Part shown: one piece after another, positions 54,041 through 63,989 of the stretch
Numbering within the stretch: position 1 is the stretch's first letter
Layout: each line of letters starts with the position of its first letter
Source of the DNA: Aliiroseovarius pelagivivens
GTDB taxonomy: Bacteria > Pseudomonadota > Alphaproteobacteria > Rhodobacterales > Rhodobacteraceae
DNA: 64,000 bases
Assembly: GCF_900302485.1 (NCBI RefSeq)
Contig: NZ_OMOI01000001.1
Coordinates: 2,170,001-2,234,000, forward strand
Direction: 5' to 3'
Notes under the pieces: model-generated
Told to the model about the DNA's origin: nothing
What the model saw: only the letters and a program-made list of their open reading frames with translations
Databases searched by the model: none
Translations under genes and position numbers: made by a program

Positions 54041-54739
54041 TTACTCCGCAGGGTTCGCTGGTTTCTGACGGCGCGAACGCACCACCTGATAGCCGGGACG
54101 CCAGATATAGCGCACAGGGGCCGACAGCATGTGCACAAGGCGCGTGAACGGGAAGACAAGGATGATTGTCAGCCCAAGGAACAGGTGCAGTTTGAAGATC
54201 AGCGACACATCCGAGATGTAGCTGGCGGCAGCCCCATCAAATGTGAAGATCCCTTGTGCCCACGACATGAACTTGACCATCTCGTGCCCGTCTAGGTGAC
54301 CCAGCGAGACAAAGATCGTGCAGATCCCAAGCACCAGCTGCGCCAGCAACATGCCAAGAATGGCAATATCCCAGAAGCTTGATGTCTGGCGGATCCGCGG
54401 ATCAGTCCAGCGACGGTGGAACAGCATACCGCCGCCCACCAGCGCCATGACGCCTGCAATACCACCGGCCACAACGGCCAGAATCTGTTTCGCGCCGTGG
54501 CTGATGCCCATGGCGTCAAAGATCCAGATCGGGGTCAGAAGACCGACAAGGTGGCCAAAGAAGATGACCAGAACACCGACATGGAACAGGATGGACCCCA
54601 TCACCAACTGCTTGCGTCGCAGCATTTGGGATGACGAGGTTTTCCAGGTGAAGGGATCGCGGTCATAGCGCGCGATGCTTCCCATGATCCCCACGCCAAG
54701 GGCGATATAGGGGAAGATTCCGAACAGAAAATTATGCAT
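54041..54739 (-). CDS. narI: Respiratory nitrate reductase gamma subunit
   Basis: NarI takes electrons from quinol through two b hemes to NarH. This 232-residue protein has five membrane helices; H53 and H63 (FHVGVLVIFFGHLVG), H185 and H203 (LHLFLGL, LVHML) sit at the positions of the four heme-ligand histidines of the E. coli protein. The ATG at 54739 is preceded by GGAGGCAGAG and gives the family N-terminus (MHNFLFGIFPYIA). The upstream in-frame ATG at 54754 overlaps narJ but has no site. Confidence 0.96.
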   Translation of the reverse strand: MHNFLFGIFPYIALGVGIMGSIARYDRDPFTWKTSSSQMLRRKQLVMGSILFHVGVLVIFFGHLVGLLTPIWIFDAMGISHGAKQILAVVAGGIAGVMALVGGGMLFHRRWTDPRIRQTSSFWDIAILGMLLAQLVLGICTIFVSLGHLDGHEMVKFMSWAQGIFTFDGAAASYISDVSLIFKLHLFLGLTIILVFPFTRLVHMLSAPVRYIWRPGYQVVRSRRQKPANPAE

Positions 54740-54750
54740 CTCTGCCTCCA

Positions 54751-55467
54751 TCATTCCGCAGCCACGCCAGGGGCGCGGGCTGCTGTGTCTGATTTGGGTT
54801 CATCCATGCGCGAAAGCATGTCGCGCACTTGTGGGCATCCGGCATTGGGATCGGGGCCGAAGCGGACTTCGCTTTCCTCCCAGATCTCATCCAGTGCATC
54901 GAGGTCATTGGGATCGACCTCGGGCTGTTCCAGAAGCTCTGCCACGGCCGCTTTGTCGGCTTCTACGCCTGTCAGCTGTAGCAAAGCGGCGAACACGGCA
55001 GCATATGGGCTTTCGCGTCGAACCAGTCGTTCGCTCAACGCTTCCAGAATATGCGCCGCGTCCGCCAGGGTATCCTGTACCTCGGCATAGGGACGCGTGG
55101 ACAGGAATTCCAATAGAACAGGCAGGTGATCGGGCAGCTCGCTCGACACCGGATCGAAGCCGGCCTCGCGATACATTTCGACCAGCGACACCATCGCGCC
55201 GCCCCGATCGCGGCTTTCGCCGTGAACATGTTCAAACAAGTTCAGCGACAAAGTGCGCGAGCGGTCGAAGAGCAGTACATACCGCTCTTCCAGATCATAG
55301 ATGTCCTGCGCACCCAAGGCGTCAACCAAGGGGCGCAGGTCGCGACGGGCAGCCGCCGTAAGACGGCTGTCCGAAGCCAGCACCGCGCCGATTTCCGGCA
55401 TGGCCTGCTGCAGTTCGCGAGTGGGGTAGCTTAGAACCAGCGAGATAGCTTTTAACGAACGGTCCAT
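54751..55467 (-). CDS. narJ: Nitrate reductase assembly chaperone
   Basis: NarJ is a TorD-family chaperone that keeps the NarGH complex cytoplasmic until the molybdenum cofactor is inserted. This 238-residue protein shows LEERYVLLFDRSRTLSLNLF, EHVHGESRDRGGAMVSLVEM and ELPDHLPVLLEFLS, typical of NarJ. Its first base overlaps the last base of the narH stop, and narI begins 11 bases after its stop. Confidence 0.95.
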   Translation of the reverse strand: MDRSLKAISLVLSYPTRELQQAMPEIGAVLASDSRLTAAARRDLRPLVDALGAQDIYDLEERYVLLFDRSRTLSLNLFEHVHGESRDRGGAMVSLVEMYREAGFDPVSSELPDHLPVLLEFLSTRPYAEVQDTLADAAHILEALSERLVRRESPYAAVFAALLQLTGVEADKAAVAELLEQPEVDPNDLDALDEIWEESEVRFGPDPNAGCPQVRDMLSRMDEPKSDTAARAPGVAAE

Positions 55468-56990
55468 TACATCACCTCCGACGGCATTTTCAGGGCTTTC
55501 TTGGCACCGCCAAAGAGCGATGCTTTCGACGTTCCACCGGAACAGCCATTGGTGTCAGTGAAGCCGCAGCCGCCGCGTAGATCGTAAGCATCTTCGACTT
55601 GCTCACGGTGCGTGGTTGGGATCACGAAACGGTCTTCGTAGTCAGCCAAGGCCATGATTTTATACATGTCCTCGATCATCCGACCGGTCAGACCAACGCG
55701 TTCTGCTAGACCTTCATCGGTAACACCTTCGATGGTTTTCGAGCGCATATAGGCCCGCATACCAAGCATCCGCTCCAGAGCCGTGACAACGGGGGCTTCG
55801 TCCCCAGCGGTCAGCATGTTGGCCAGATATTTGACCGGGATACGCAGGTTCTTCACGTCGGGCATTGCGCCGTCTGTGCCGATTGCGCCGGCTTCGGCTG
55901 CGTTCTGGATCGGGCTAAGTGGCGGGATATACCAGACCATCGGAAGGGTGCGATATTCGGGGTGCAGCGGGAACGCCACTTTCCATTCCATCGCCATCTT
56001 CCAGATCGGGCTTTCCTGAGCTGCCTTGATCCAATCCTGCGGGACACCGTCGCGTGCTGCGGCGGCAATCACCTCGGGATCGCTCGGGTCAAGGAAGACA
56101 CCCAGCTGCGCATCGTAAAGATCGGTGGTGGCTTCCGCATTCGCGGCTTCCTCGATCTTGTCGGCGTCATAGAGCATCACACCCAGATAGCGGATCCGGC
56201 CAACGCAGGTTTCCGAACATACGGTCGGGTTGCCGCTTTCGATGCGCGGATAGCACAGGGTGCATTTCTCGGACTTACCGGTCGACCAGTTATAGTAGAC
56301 CTTTTTGTAAGGACAGCCCGAGACACACATCCGCCAACCACGACATTTCTCTTGGTCGATCAGAACGATGCCGTCTTCTTCACGCTTATAGATCGCGCCC
56401 GATGGGCAGGACGCGGCACAAGCCGGGTTCAGGCAGTGTTCGCACAGACGGGGGAGATACATCATGAAGGTGTTCTCGTATTCCCCGTAGATCTGCTTTT
56501 GGATGCCTTCGAAGTTGTAGTCCTCACCACGCTTCGAGAATTCACCACCCAGGATCTCTTCCCAGTTCGGTCCCTTCTCGATCTTCTCCATCCGCTCGCC
56601 AGTGATCTTGGAACGCGGGCGCGCGGTCGGGAAGGCCTCCATTTCAGGGGCCGACTTCAGGTGGTCATAGTCGAAATCGAACGGCTCATAGTAGTCGTCG
56701 ATCTCGGGCAGGTCGGGGTTGGCGAAGATGTTCGCCAAGATCCGCCATTTCGACCCCTGTTTGGGCTGCAACTTGCCCGATTTGGTGCGTTCCCAGCCAC
56801 CGTTCCAACGCGCCTGGTTTTCCCAGTCGGTCGGATAGCCGGTGCCCGGTTTGCTTTCCACGTTGTTGAACCATGCGTATTCAACACCATCGCGCGAGGT
56901 CCAGACGTTCTTACACGTCACAGAGCAGGTGTGGCACCCGATACATTTATCAAGGTTCAACACCATGCCGATTTGAGCACGTACCTTCAT
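55467..56990 (-). CDS. narH: Respiratory nitrate reductase beta subunit
   Basis: NarH is the iron-sulfur electron relay from NarI to NarG. This 507-residue protein has four Cys clusters: CIGCHTCSVTCKNVW, CEHCLNPACAASCPSGA, CRGWRMCVSGCPYKK (Trp replacing a Cys, as in the 3Fe-4S cluster of the family) and CTLCYPR with CSETCVGR. Its ATG overlaps the narG stop by four bases (ATGA). The protein has no signal peptide, as expected for a cytoplasm-facing enzyme. Confidence 0.97.
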   Translation of the reverse strand: MKVRAQIGMVLNLDKCIGCHTCSVTCKNVWTSRDGVEYAWFNNVESKPGTGYPTDWENQARWNGGWERTKSGKLQPKQGSKWRILANIFANPDLPEIDDYYEPFDFDYDHLKSAPEMEAFPTARPRSKITGERMEKIEKGPNWEEILGGEFSKRGEDYNFEGIQKQIYGEYENTFMMYLPRLCEHCLNPACAASCPSGAIYKREEDGIVLIDQEKCRGWRMCVSGCPYKKVYYNWSTGKSEKCTLCYPRIESGNPTVCSETCVGRIRYLGVMLYDADKIEEAANAEATTDLYDAQLGVFLDPSDPEVIAAAARDGVPQDWIKAAQESPIWKMAMEWKVAFPLHPEYRTLPMVWYIPPLSPIQNAAEAGAIGTDGAMPDVKNLRIPVKYLANMLTAGDEAPVVTALERMLGMRAYMRSKTIEGVTDEGLAERVGLTGRMIEDMYKIMALADYEDRFVIPTTHREQVEDAYDLRGGCGFTDTNGCSGGTSKASLFGGAKKALKMPSEVM

Positions 56991-59900
56991 TCTGCTGCCT
57001 CCTTATTCGGGGTCGCTTCACGGTCGAGCCAGTCAACCTTCTTCATCTTGCGCACCACAACGAATTCATCGCGGTTCGCACCAACAGTTCCGTAGTAGTT
57101 GAAACCGTAAGATTGCTGGGCATAGCCGCCGATCATGTGGGTGGGCTTCAGCGTCGTACGCGTGACCGAGTTGTGAATGCCGCCACGTTTACCGGTCTTC
57201 TCAGACCCGGGCGTATTCACGATTTTCTCTTGCGCGTGATACATGAAGGTCGTTCCGTCCTTCATCCGCTGGCTCACAATCGCACGGGCCGTAAGTGCCC
57301 CGTTCGAGTTGTAAAGCTCGACCCAGTCGTTATCGACAATACCTGCCGATTTGGCGTCGTTTTCCGAGATCCAGATCACCGGGCCACCGCGGTTCAGCGT
57401 CAGCATGTGAAGGTTGTCGGAATAGGTCGAGTGGATGCCCCATTTCTGGTGCGGCGTGATGAAGTTCAACACCACATGCGGCCAGTCTTTCTCGCTGTGA
57501 ACATCGTCGGTGATAGTTTTCAGATCGACCGGAGGACGATAGGACAGGAAGCCTTCACCAAAGGCCAGCATCCACTTGTGATCCTGATAGGTCTGTTGAC
57601 GACCGGTCAGGGTCCGCCATGGGATCAGCTCGTGCACGTTGGTGTAGCCCGCGTTATAGCAGACATCTTCGCTTTCCAGACCAGACCATGTCGGGGACGA
57701 GATGATCTTGCGTGGCTGTGCCGCGATATCGCGGAAGCGGATCTTTTCGTCTTCCTTAGGTTTGGCCAGATGGGTGTGGTCGCGGCCCGTTGCTTTGGAC
57801 AGAGACTCCCATGCTTTTACAGCAACTTCGCCGTTGGTTTCCGGCGCCAGCATCAACACGACCTCGGTCGCATCAATGTCGGTCACGATCTTGGGCTGAC
57901 CTTTGGCGGGGCCTTCCTCGTGCACGCCATTCAACTCGCGAAGGTGCTGAACTTCGTGCTTGGCATCAACCATAATGCCTTTGCCGCCATTGCCCAGCTT
58001 GTCCAGAAGCGGACCAAGCGAAACGAAGTGGTCGTAGACTGCAGTATAGTCACGTTCCACCGCCACATAGTTCGGCGCGGTCTTGCCCGGAATTAGGTCA
58101 CATTCGTCCTTCTTCCAGTCACGCACCTGATCTTGAGCCAGCTCGCCCGGGGTATCATGCAGAAGCGGTACCTGAACGATGTCCGTTTCCACGCCCAGAA
58201 TTTCCGGGGCAACTTCCTGGAACTTGTGGGCAATCGCTTTGAAGATCTCCCAGTCCGACTTGCTTTCATATGCCGGATCCACAGCCGCCTGTAGCGGGTG
58301 GATGAACGGGTGCATGTCCGAGGTGTTCAGATCGTTCTTTTCGTACCAAGAGGCCGTGGGCAGAACGATGTCCGAATAGACACAGGTGGTCGACATACGG
58401 AAGTCCAGCGTAACCAGCAGGTCCAACTTGCCGCGCGGGGCTTCGTCATGCCACTTGGCTTCTTTCGGAAGCTGTCCGCCTTCTTCCCCAAGATCCTTAC
58501 CCAGAACACCGTGATCGGTGCCCAGAAGGTGCTTCAGGAAGTACTCGTGCCCCTTGCCCGACGAACCCAACAGGTTCGAGCGCCAGACAAACAGGTTGCG
58601 CGGCCAGTTTTCGGGTGCATCCGGGTCCTCGCAGGACATTTCCAGATCGCCGGATTTTAGCTGTTGGGCTACATAGGCGGGGATTTCCATCCCGGCGTCT
58701 TTGGCCTGTTTTGCCACGTCCAGCGGGTTGGTTTTCAGCTGCGGTGCCGATGGCAACCAGCCCATCCGTTCAGCACGGATGTTATAGTCGATCATCGACG
58801 CATCCCAGTCACCTTCCGGTGCAGTGGGCGAGATGATCTCGCTGGCGGTCAGTGTCTCGTAGCGCCACTGATCCGAATGCGCATACCACATCGAGGTCGA
58901 GTTCATGTGACGCGGTGGGCGGTTCCAATCCAGCGCAAAGGCCAGCGGCAACCAACCGGTCTGCGGGCGCAGTTTTTCCTGACCCACGTAGTGCGCCCAA
59001 CCACCGCCGGACTGACCGACACAACCGCACATGATCAGCATGTTGATCACGCCGCGATAGTTCATGTCCATGTGGTACCAGTGGTTCATCGCAGCACCGA
59101 TGATGATCATCGACTTGCCGTTGGTCTTCTCGGCGTTTTGCGCGAATTCACGGGCGACGTGGACGATCTTGTCGGCGGACACGCCGGTGATCTTCTCGGC
59201 CCAAGCAGGTGTGCCCGGCACGTCTTCGTTATAGTCCTTGGCAACCCAGTCGCCGCCCAGACCACGATCAAGGCCGTAGTTGGCGCAGAACAGATCGAAG
59301 ACGGTGGTTACACGGATCACACCTTCTTTGGTCTGGATCTCGCGTACAGGGATGTTGCGGGTCAGAACGTCGGGACGATCATCACCGGTCGAGAACTGTT
59401 CGGTCGCGTCGCCACCGAAATACGGGAAGTCCACGCCAGCAACACGATCATGGTCGCCATCGCCGATCAGCGTCATTTTCAGATCTGTGTCGGCCTCTTG
59501 GGCGCGTTCTTCGAGGTTCCATTCCCCGTCTTCGCCCCAGCGATACCCGATCGAGCCATTGGGCGCGACCAGACCACCGGATTTCTCGTCCAGAGCAACG
59601 GTCTTCCATTCCGGGTTGTTGTCTTCACCCAGCTTGCCGTCCAGATCGTCAGCACGCAGGAAGCGGCCGGGAACCAGTTTGCCGTTTTTGTCTTCCAGCT
59701 TCACCAGCATCGGGAAGTCGGAATACTTGCGGCAGTAGTCCTCGAAATACTCAACTTGGTTGTCCAAGTGGAATTCACGCAAGATCACGTGACCAAAGGC
59801 CATCGCCAGCGCCGCGTCGGTACCCTGTTTGACGTTCAGCCAAACGTCGCCAAACTTGGCAGCTTCCGAATAGTCGGGGCAGATGACGGCGGACTTGGTG

Positions 59901-60724
59901 CCGCGATAACGGGCTTCGGTATAGAAGTGCGCATCCGGCGTCCGGGTCTGCGGCACGTTGGAGCCCCAGAGCAGCAGGTAGCCAGCATTATACCAGTCGG
60001 CCGATTCCGGCACGTCGGTCTGTTCGCCCCACGTCATGGGCGAGGCCGGCGGAAGGTCACAATACCAGTCATAGAAGGATCCGCAGACCCCACCAATCAG
60101 GCTGAGGTAACGCGCGCCAGCAGCGTATGAGATCATCGACATCGCCGGGATCGGCGAGAAGCCAATAATGCGGTCAGGGCCGTGTTTCTTAGCCGTATAG
60201 GCGTTGGCGGCGGCGGTAATCTCGGTTGCTTCGTCCCAGCTTGCGCGGACAAAGCCACCCTTACCGCGGGTCTTCACATACGAGTCGCGCAGGATCGGGT
60301 CGCTCTGGATTGCGGTCCAGGCCTCGATCGGCGACATGGTCTGGCGCATCCGGCGCCATACTTTCATTAGGCGGCCACGTACCAGCGGGTTCTTCACGCG
60401 GTTTGCGGAATACAGATACCAGCTGTAGGACGCGCCACGGGCGCAACCGCGCGGTTCGTGGTTGGGTAGATCGGGGCGGGTGCGTGGGTAATCGGTTTGC
60501 TGGGTTTCCCAGGTTACGATCCCCGACTTCACGTAGATTTTCCACGAACACGATCCGGTACAGTTCACACCATGGGTCGAGCGCACAACTTTGTCGTGGC
60601 GCCAGCGATTCCGATAGGTGTCCTCCCAGTCGCGGTTTTCGTTGGTCACTTGGCCGTGACCGTTTGAAAACTGTTCCAGTTCTTTTGACTGGAAGAAGTT
60701 CAGTCTGTCGAGCAGGTGGCTCAT
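56987..60724 (-). CDS. narG: Respiratory nitrate reductase alpha subunit
   Basis: NarG reduces nitrate to nitrite at a molybdenum bis-MGD centre. This 1245-residue protein has the FS0 cluster ligands H51, C55, C59 and C94 (STHGVNCTGSCSWK, PRGCARGASYSW). The molybdenum-ligand Asp lies in PMTWGEQTDVPESADWYNAG. Length and sequence agree with membrane-bound Nar rather than periplasmic Nap. It follows narK2 by 61 bases, which contain a hairpin, and overlaps narH. Confidence 0.97.
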   Translation of the reverse strand: MSHLLDRLNFFQSKELEQFSNGHGQVTNENRDWEDTYRNRWRHDKVVRSTHGVNCTGSCSWKIYVKSGIVTWETQQTDYPRTRPDLPNHEPRGCARGASYSWYLYSANRVKNPLVRGRLMKVWRRMRQTMSPIEAWTAIQSDPILRDSYVKTRGKGGFVRASWDEATEITAAANAYTAKKHGPDRIIGFSPIPAMSMISYAAGARYLSLIGGVCGSFYDWYCDLPPASPMTWGEQTDVPESADWYNAGYLLLWGSNVPQTRTPDAHFYTEARYRGTKSAVICPDYSEAAKFGDVWLNVKQGTDAALAMAFGHVILREFHLDNQVEYFEDYCRKYSDFPMLVKLEDKNGKLVPGRFLRADDLDGKLGEDNNPEWKTVALDEKSGGLVAPNGSIGYRWGEDGEWNLEERAQEADTDLKMTLIGDGDHDRVAGVDFPYFGGDATEQFSTGDDRPDVLTRNIPVREIQTKEGVIRVTTVFDLFCANYGLDRGLGGDWVAKDYNEDVPGTPAWAEKITGVSADKIVHVAREFAQNAEKTNGKSMIIIGAAMNHWYHMDMNYRGVINMLIMCGCVGQSGGGWAHYVGQEKLRPQTGWLPLAFALDWNRPPRHMNSTSMWYAHSDQWRYETLTASEIISPTAPEGDWDASMIDYNIRAERMGWLPSAPQLKTNPLDVAKQAKDAGMEIPAYVAQQLKSGDLEMSCEDPDAPENWPRNLFVWRSNLLGSSGKGHEYFLKHLLGTDHGVLGKDLGEEGGQLPKEAKWHDEAPRGKLDLLVTLDFRMSTTCVYSDIVLPTASWYEKNDLNTSDMHPFIHPLQAAVDPAYESKSDWEIFKAIAHKFQEVAPEILGVETDIVQVPLLHDTPGELAQDQVRDWKKDECDLIPGKTAPNYVAVERDYTAVYDHFVSLGPLLDKLGNGGKGIMVDAKHEVQHLRELNGVHEEGPAKGQPKIVTDIDATEVVLMLAPETNGEVAVKAWESLSKATGRDHTHLAKPKEDEKIRFRDIAAQPRKIISSPTWSGLESEDVCYNAGYTNVHELIPWRTLTGRQQTYQDHKWMLAFGEGFLSYRPPVDLKTITDDVHSEKDWPHVVLNFITPHQKWGIHSTYSDNLHMLTLNRGGPVIWISENDAKSAGIVDNDWVELYNSNGALTARAIVSQRMKDGTTFMYHAQEKIVNTPGSEKTGKRGGIHNSVTRTTLKPTHMIGGYAQQSYGFNYYGTVGANRDEFVVVRKMKKVDWLDREATPNKEAAE

Positions 60725-60747
60725 CTGATTTCTCCTAGGTTGGCTGG

Positions 60748-60773
60748 CCTACCCCGGCATGTGCCGGGATAGG
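60748..60773 (-). other. Hairpin between narK2 and narG
   Basis: The inverted repeat CCTA-C-CCCGGC / GCCGGG-A-TAGG with an ATGT loop fills most of the narK2-narG gap. No T-run follows, so read-through is expected; it may protect or divide the transporter and enzyme parts of the message. Confidence 0.55.
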
Positions 60774-60785
60774 CGGGCAGACGTA

Positions 60786-62402
60786 TCAGGGGTTCTTCAC
60801 GTAAGCGCCGGGGCGCAGATAGAACCACCAGTTGATGGCGATGCAGACCGCATAGAAGATCGCAAAACCATAGAGCGCATACTCAGGCGTCCCGGCTTTC
60901 AGCTGTTCACCAAACACTTTGGGGATGATGAAGGCGCCGTAAGCCGCAACCGCAGCAGTCCAACCCAGTGCAGGGCCAGCCTGCTCTTTGTTGAAGACCA
61001 TCGCGATGGTGCGGAAAGTCGAACCGTTACCAATGCCAGTGGCGGCAAACAGGATCAGGAACAGACCCAGGAACGGGTAGAAGTATTGTTCCGGGGTTGC
61101 CGACGAGTAGGCCTGCTGGATGAAGTAGGCGACACCCAAGGCCGAGGCGACCATGACGACCGAGATGATCTGGGTCACTTTCGCGCCACCAGCTTTGTCA
61201 GCCCACATACCACCCAGCGGGCGGATCAGAGCGCCGATGAACGGGCCCATCCAGGCAAACATCAGGGCCGACGGGCCGTTGGGGTTTACCATGTCGTGGG
61301 TCATCACACCGTCGACTTCAATGTGGCTGAAGCCGAACACAACTTTGATGGTCAGTGCCAGCGCGGCCGAGTAGCCGATGAACGAACCAAAGGTCATGGT
61401 GTAGATCACGGTCATCGCCCAAGTGTGCTTGTTTCCGAAGATCTTGTACTGACGGCTCAGGTTTTGCCCCACAGCGCCGGGGATCATTTTCAGACCCAGC
61501 ACAGTCAAAGCGATAACGATGGGCAGTACGATCCACTTGGACACGCCCAGACCCGAGGTCGGCAGACCGGCTTCGGTGCCCGGCAGCAGCAGCCACAGGC
61601 CGAAAGCAGCGGTCAGGAACCCGATCAGCAACATGCCCGAGATCGTAGCGAAGGCGCCAAGCGGACCGGGGATGTTCGGAGACACATGTTCATCACGGAT
61701 GTTGTTCATCCCCATCCAGCCGATGATGGCCAGCGGGACTAGGAACACCAGCCAGATCAAGCCCGCGTTCTGGATGTAAGTTTCAGTGCCAGCAGGGATC
61801 TTACCGATCAGCGTACCCGAGGTATTAACCAGCGTACGGCTTTCACCGCCGAAGATGCCCATAGTCATGGCCAGCGGGATCAGGATCTGCATGGTGGTCA
61901 CACCAAAGTTGCCCAGACCTGCGTTCATACCCAGTGCATAGCCCTGAATTTTCTTCGGATAGAAGAAGCTGATGTTGGACATCGAGGACGAGAAGTTACC
62001 GCCGCCGATACCCGACAGGAAGGCCAGGATTTGGAAGTACCACAGCGGCGTATCTGGGTTTTGCAGTGCCAGACCAGCGCCGATGGCCGGGATCATCAAA
62101 AGTGCGGTGGTAAACACAATGGTGTTTCGCCCCCCCGCAATACGGATGAAGAAGGTCGACGGAATACGCAAAGTCGCGCCGGTCAGGCCAGCAATCGCAC
62201 CCAGCGTGAACAGGTCGGATTTGGCAAAGCCAAAGCCAAGGTTGATCATCTGAACTGTGATGATGCCCCAGTACAGCCAAACGGCGAAGCCACACAGCAG
62301 GCTGGGAATGGAAATCCACAGATTTCGGTTGGCGATGGACTTGCCGGTGGAAGCCCAGAAGGCCTCGTCATCCGGTGTCCAGTTTCTTAGATCTTGTCCC
62401 AC
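60786..62402 (-). CDS. narK: NarK2-type nitrate/nitrite transporter (MFS)
   Basis: This 538-residue protein with twelve membrane helices belongs to the nitrate/nitrite porter family. Signatures are GIGGGNFSSSMSNISFFYPK and GYALGMNAGLGNFGVTTMQ; an insert between helices distinguishes the longer NarK2 (nitrate/nitrite antiporter) type. It starts at GTG (62400-62402) with GGAGG seven bases ahead. In Paracoccus the two NarK types are fused in one 24-helix protein; here they are separate genes 67 bases apart. Confidence 0.92.
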   Translation of the reverse strand: MGQDLRNWTPDDEAFWASTGKSIANRNLWISIPSLLCGFAVWLYWGIITVQMINLGFGFAKSDLFTLGAIAGLTGATLRIPSTFFIRIAGGRNTIVFTTALLMIPAIGAGLALQNPDTPLWYFQILAFLSGIGGGNFSSSMSNISFFYPKKIQGYALGMNAGLGNFGVTTMQILIPLAMTMGIFGGESRTLVNTSGTLIGKIPAGTETYIQNAGLIWLVFLVPLAIIGWMGMNNIRDEHVSPNIPGPLGAFATISGMLLIGFLTAAFGLWLLLPGTEAGLPTSGLGVSKWIVLPIVIALTVLGLKMIPGAVGQNLSRQYKIFGNKHTWAMTVIYTMTFGSFIGYSAALALTIKVVFGFSHIEVDGVMTHDMVNPNGPSALMFAWMGPFIGALIRPLGGMWADKAGGAKVTQIISVVMVASALGVAYFIQQAYSSATPEQYFYPFLGLFLILFAATGIGNGSTFRTIAMVFNKEQAGPALGWTAAVAAYGAFIIPKVFGEQLKAGTPEYALYGFAIFYAVCIAINWWFYLRPGAYVKNP

Positions 62403-62430
62403 AATGATCCCTCCTCAGGAATTTTGACGG

Positions 62431-62456
62431 GCGAGCCACCGGGACGGGCGGCTCGC
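62431..62456 (-). other. Hairpin between narK1 and narK2
   Basis: A 7-bp perfect inverted repeat GCGAGCC / GGCTCGC with a 12-base loop lies in the 67-base gap, just ahead of the narK2 ribosome site. No T-run follows; it probably affects mRNA stability or translation rather than termination. Confidence 0.45.
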
Positions 62457-62469
62457 TAATTTTCTTCGA

Positions 62470-63882
62470 TTAGATTTTTTCGGCGTGGGTGCGGTTGTAC
62501 TCATCCACCACAGAGCGCGAATTGTTCACGGCGTTCACAGCACGGGCAGCGCGAAGCTCGAGCCCTTCAAGTTGAGCCTTCTCGAACAATGCCTTCTCTT
62601 CGGCTTCTTTCTCGGGCGAGAAGCGGACGAACAGAGCCAGGACCGAAGCACAGCAGACCATGATGCCGATAACGAGGAATGCGTTGTTCCAAGGCATCTC
62701 GCTTTTGAACAAGAAGCCTGCGGCAACCGCACCGGCGTTACCACCAGCACCTACGATACCAGCCACAGCGCCCAGTGCCTTTTTGTTGACGAAGGGAACG
62801 ACCGAATAGGTGGCGCCCTCGGACATCTGCGTGAACAGCGAGAAGATAATCAGCATTGGGATGGCCAGGAACAGTACGTCCATGCGGCTAAACAGCATCA
62901 GCGCAAGGCCTTCGCCCAGAAGCACAATGAACAGCCAGTACGAACGACCCCTTAGGCCCCAGAGTGAGGCGAAGTTGTCCCCGAAGATCCCGCCCAAAGT
63001 ACGGGCAAAGATGTTCATCAGACCAAACGATGCTGCAATCAAACCGGCCGTAACAAGGGTAATGCCATCGAAGTAGTCATAGAAGTACAGCGCGGCGACG
63101 TTGTTGACGGTCAGCTCGATGCCGAAGCAAGCAGCATAGATGAAGAACAGTACCCAAACGCGATAATCTGCCATCGCTTTGAAATACGTACCGGTAACCT
63201 TTTCTTTCTTCTCAAGTTGGCCTTTTTCACGAAGTTCTTTGAAGTTTCCGTCCGGCGCATCTTGTGTAAGGAAGAAGTAGGCAATGCCGACCACGAAGAT
63301 CACACACCCAACTACCACCATCGAGAAACGCCAGCTTGCGGCGTCCGTGAAGCCAAGCGTGATGAAGATCGAGAAGATCAACGGCATGGCGAACTGCGTT
63401 ACACCGCCACCCAGGTTACCCCAGCCTGCACTGGTTGCGTTGGCGGTTCCCACCACGTTGGGCGCGAACATCACTGACGTATGGTATTGGGTAATAACGA
63501 ACGACGCACCGATGAAACCGATCATCAGTCGGAACAGCAGAAAGCTTTCGAAACTGTCGGCCAGTCCAATCCCGGCCACCGGGAAGGCGCCGAGGATCAG
63601 CAGCCATGTATAGGCCAGCCTCGGACCGATCCGGTCACACAGCCAACCAATAAAGAATCGCCCGACAATCGTCATCGCCACCGAGGCGATGATCGTCCAG
63701 CCAACCTGCGATTTCGTGAACCCAAGCTCATCGCGCACGATGATCATCAAGGGCGCGATACCGAACCATGCAAAGAAGCAGGAGAAGAACGCAAACCACG
63801 TCATGTGGAAAGTTCTGATTTGCACCATTCGGACGTTGAAGAAGTTACTCCAAAGGCTTGTCGCCTTGTTTTGGATATCCAT
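62470..63882 (-). CDS. narK: NarK1-type nitrate transporter (MFS)
   Basis: This 470-residue transporter with twelve helices has the nitrate signature GFIGASFVITQYHTSVMFAP followed by GTANATSAGWGNLGGGVTQ. It is the shorter NarK1 type, thought to act as a proton-linked nitrate importer. It is the first gene of the nar operon seen here; GGGGACAG precedes its ATG. A truncated FNR box lies about 108 bases upstream at the window edge. Confidence 0.92.
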   Translation of the reverse strand: MDIQNKATSLWSNFFNVRMVQIRTFHMTWFAFFSCFFAWFGIAPLMIIVRDELGFTKSQVGWTIIASVAMTIVGRFFIGWLCDRIGPRLAYTWLLILGAFPVAGIGLADSFESFLLFRLMIGFIGASFVITQYHTSVMFAPNVVGTANATSAGWGNLGGGVTQFAMPLIFSIFITLGFTDAASWRFSMVVVGCVIFVVGIAYFFLTQDAPDGNFKELREKGQLEKKEKVTGTYFKAMADYRVWVLFFIYAACFGIELTVNNVAALYFYDYFDGITLVTAGLIAASFGLMNIFARTLGGIFGDNFASLWGLRGRSYWLFIVLLGEGLALMLFSRMDVLFLAIPMLIIFSLFTQMSEGATYSVVPFVNKKALGAVAGIVGAGGNAGAVAAGFLFKSEMPWNNAFLVIGIMVCCASVLALFVRFSPEKEAEEKALFEKAQLEGLELRAARAVNAVNNSRSVVDEYNRTHAEKI

Positions 63883-63989
63883 TACTCTGTCCCCTTAACT
63901 CCTCTGATGCCGTCCCGCCTTTTGGCGCTAGAATTGGCTCCAGAGGTATTTCGATGAATGCAACCTCTGCCGGGGTGAGACTCTTGGGT

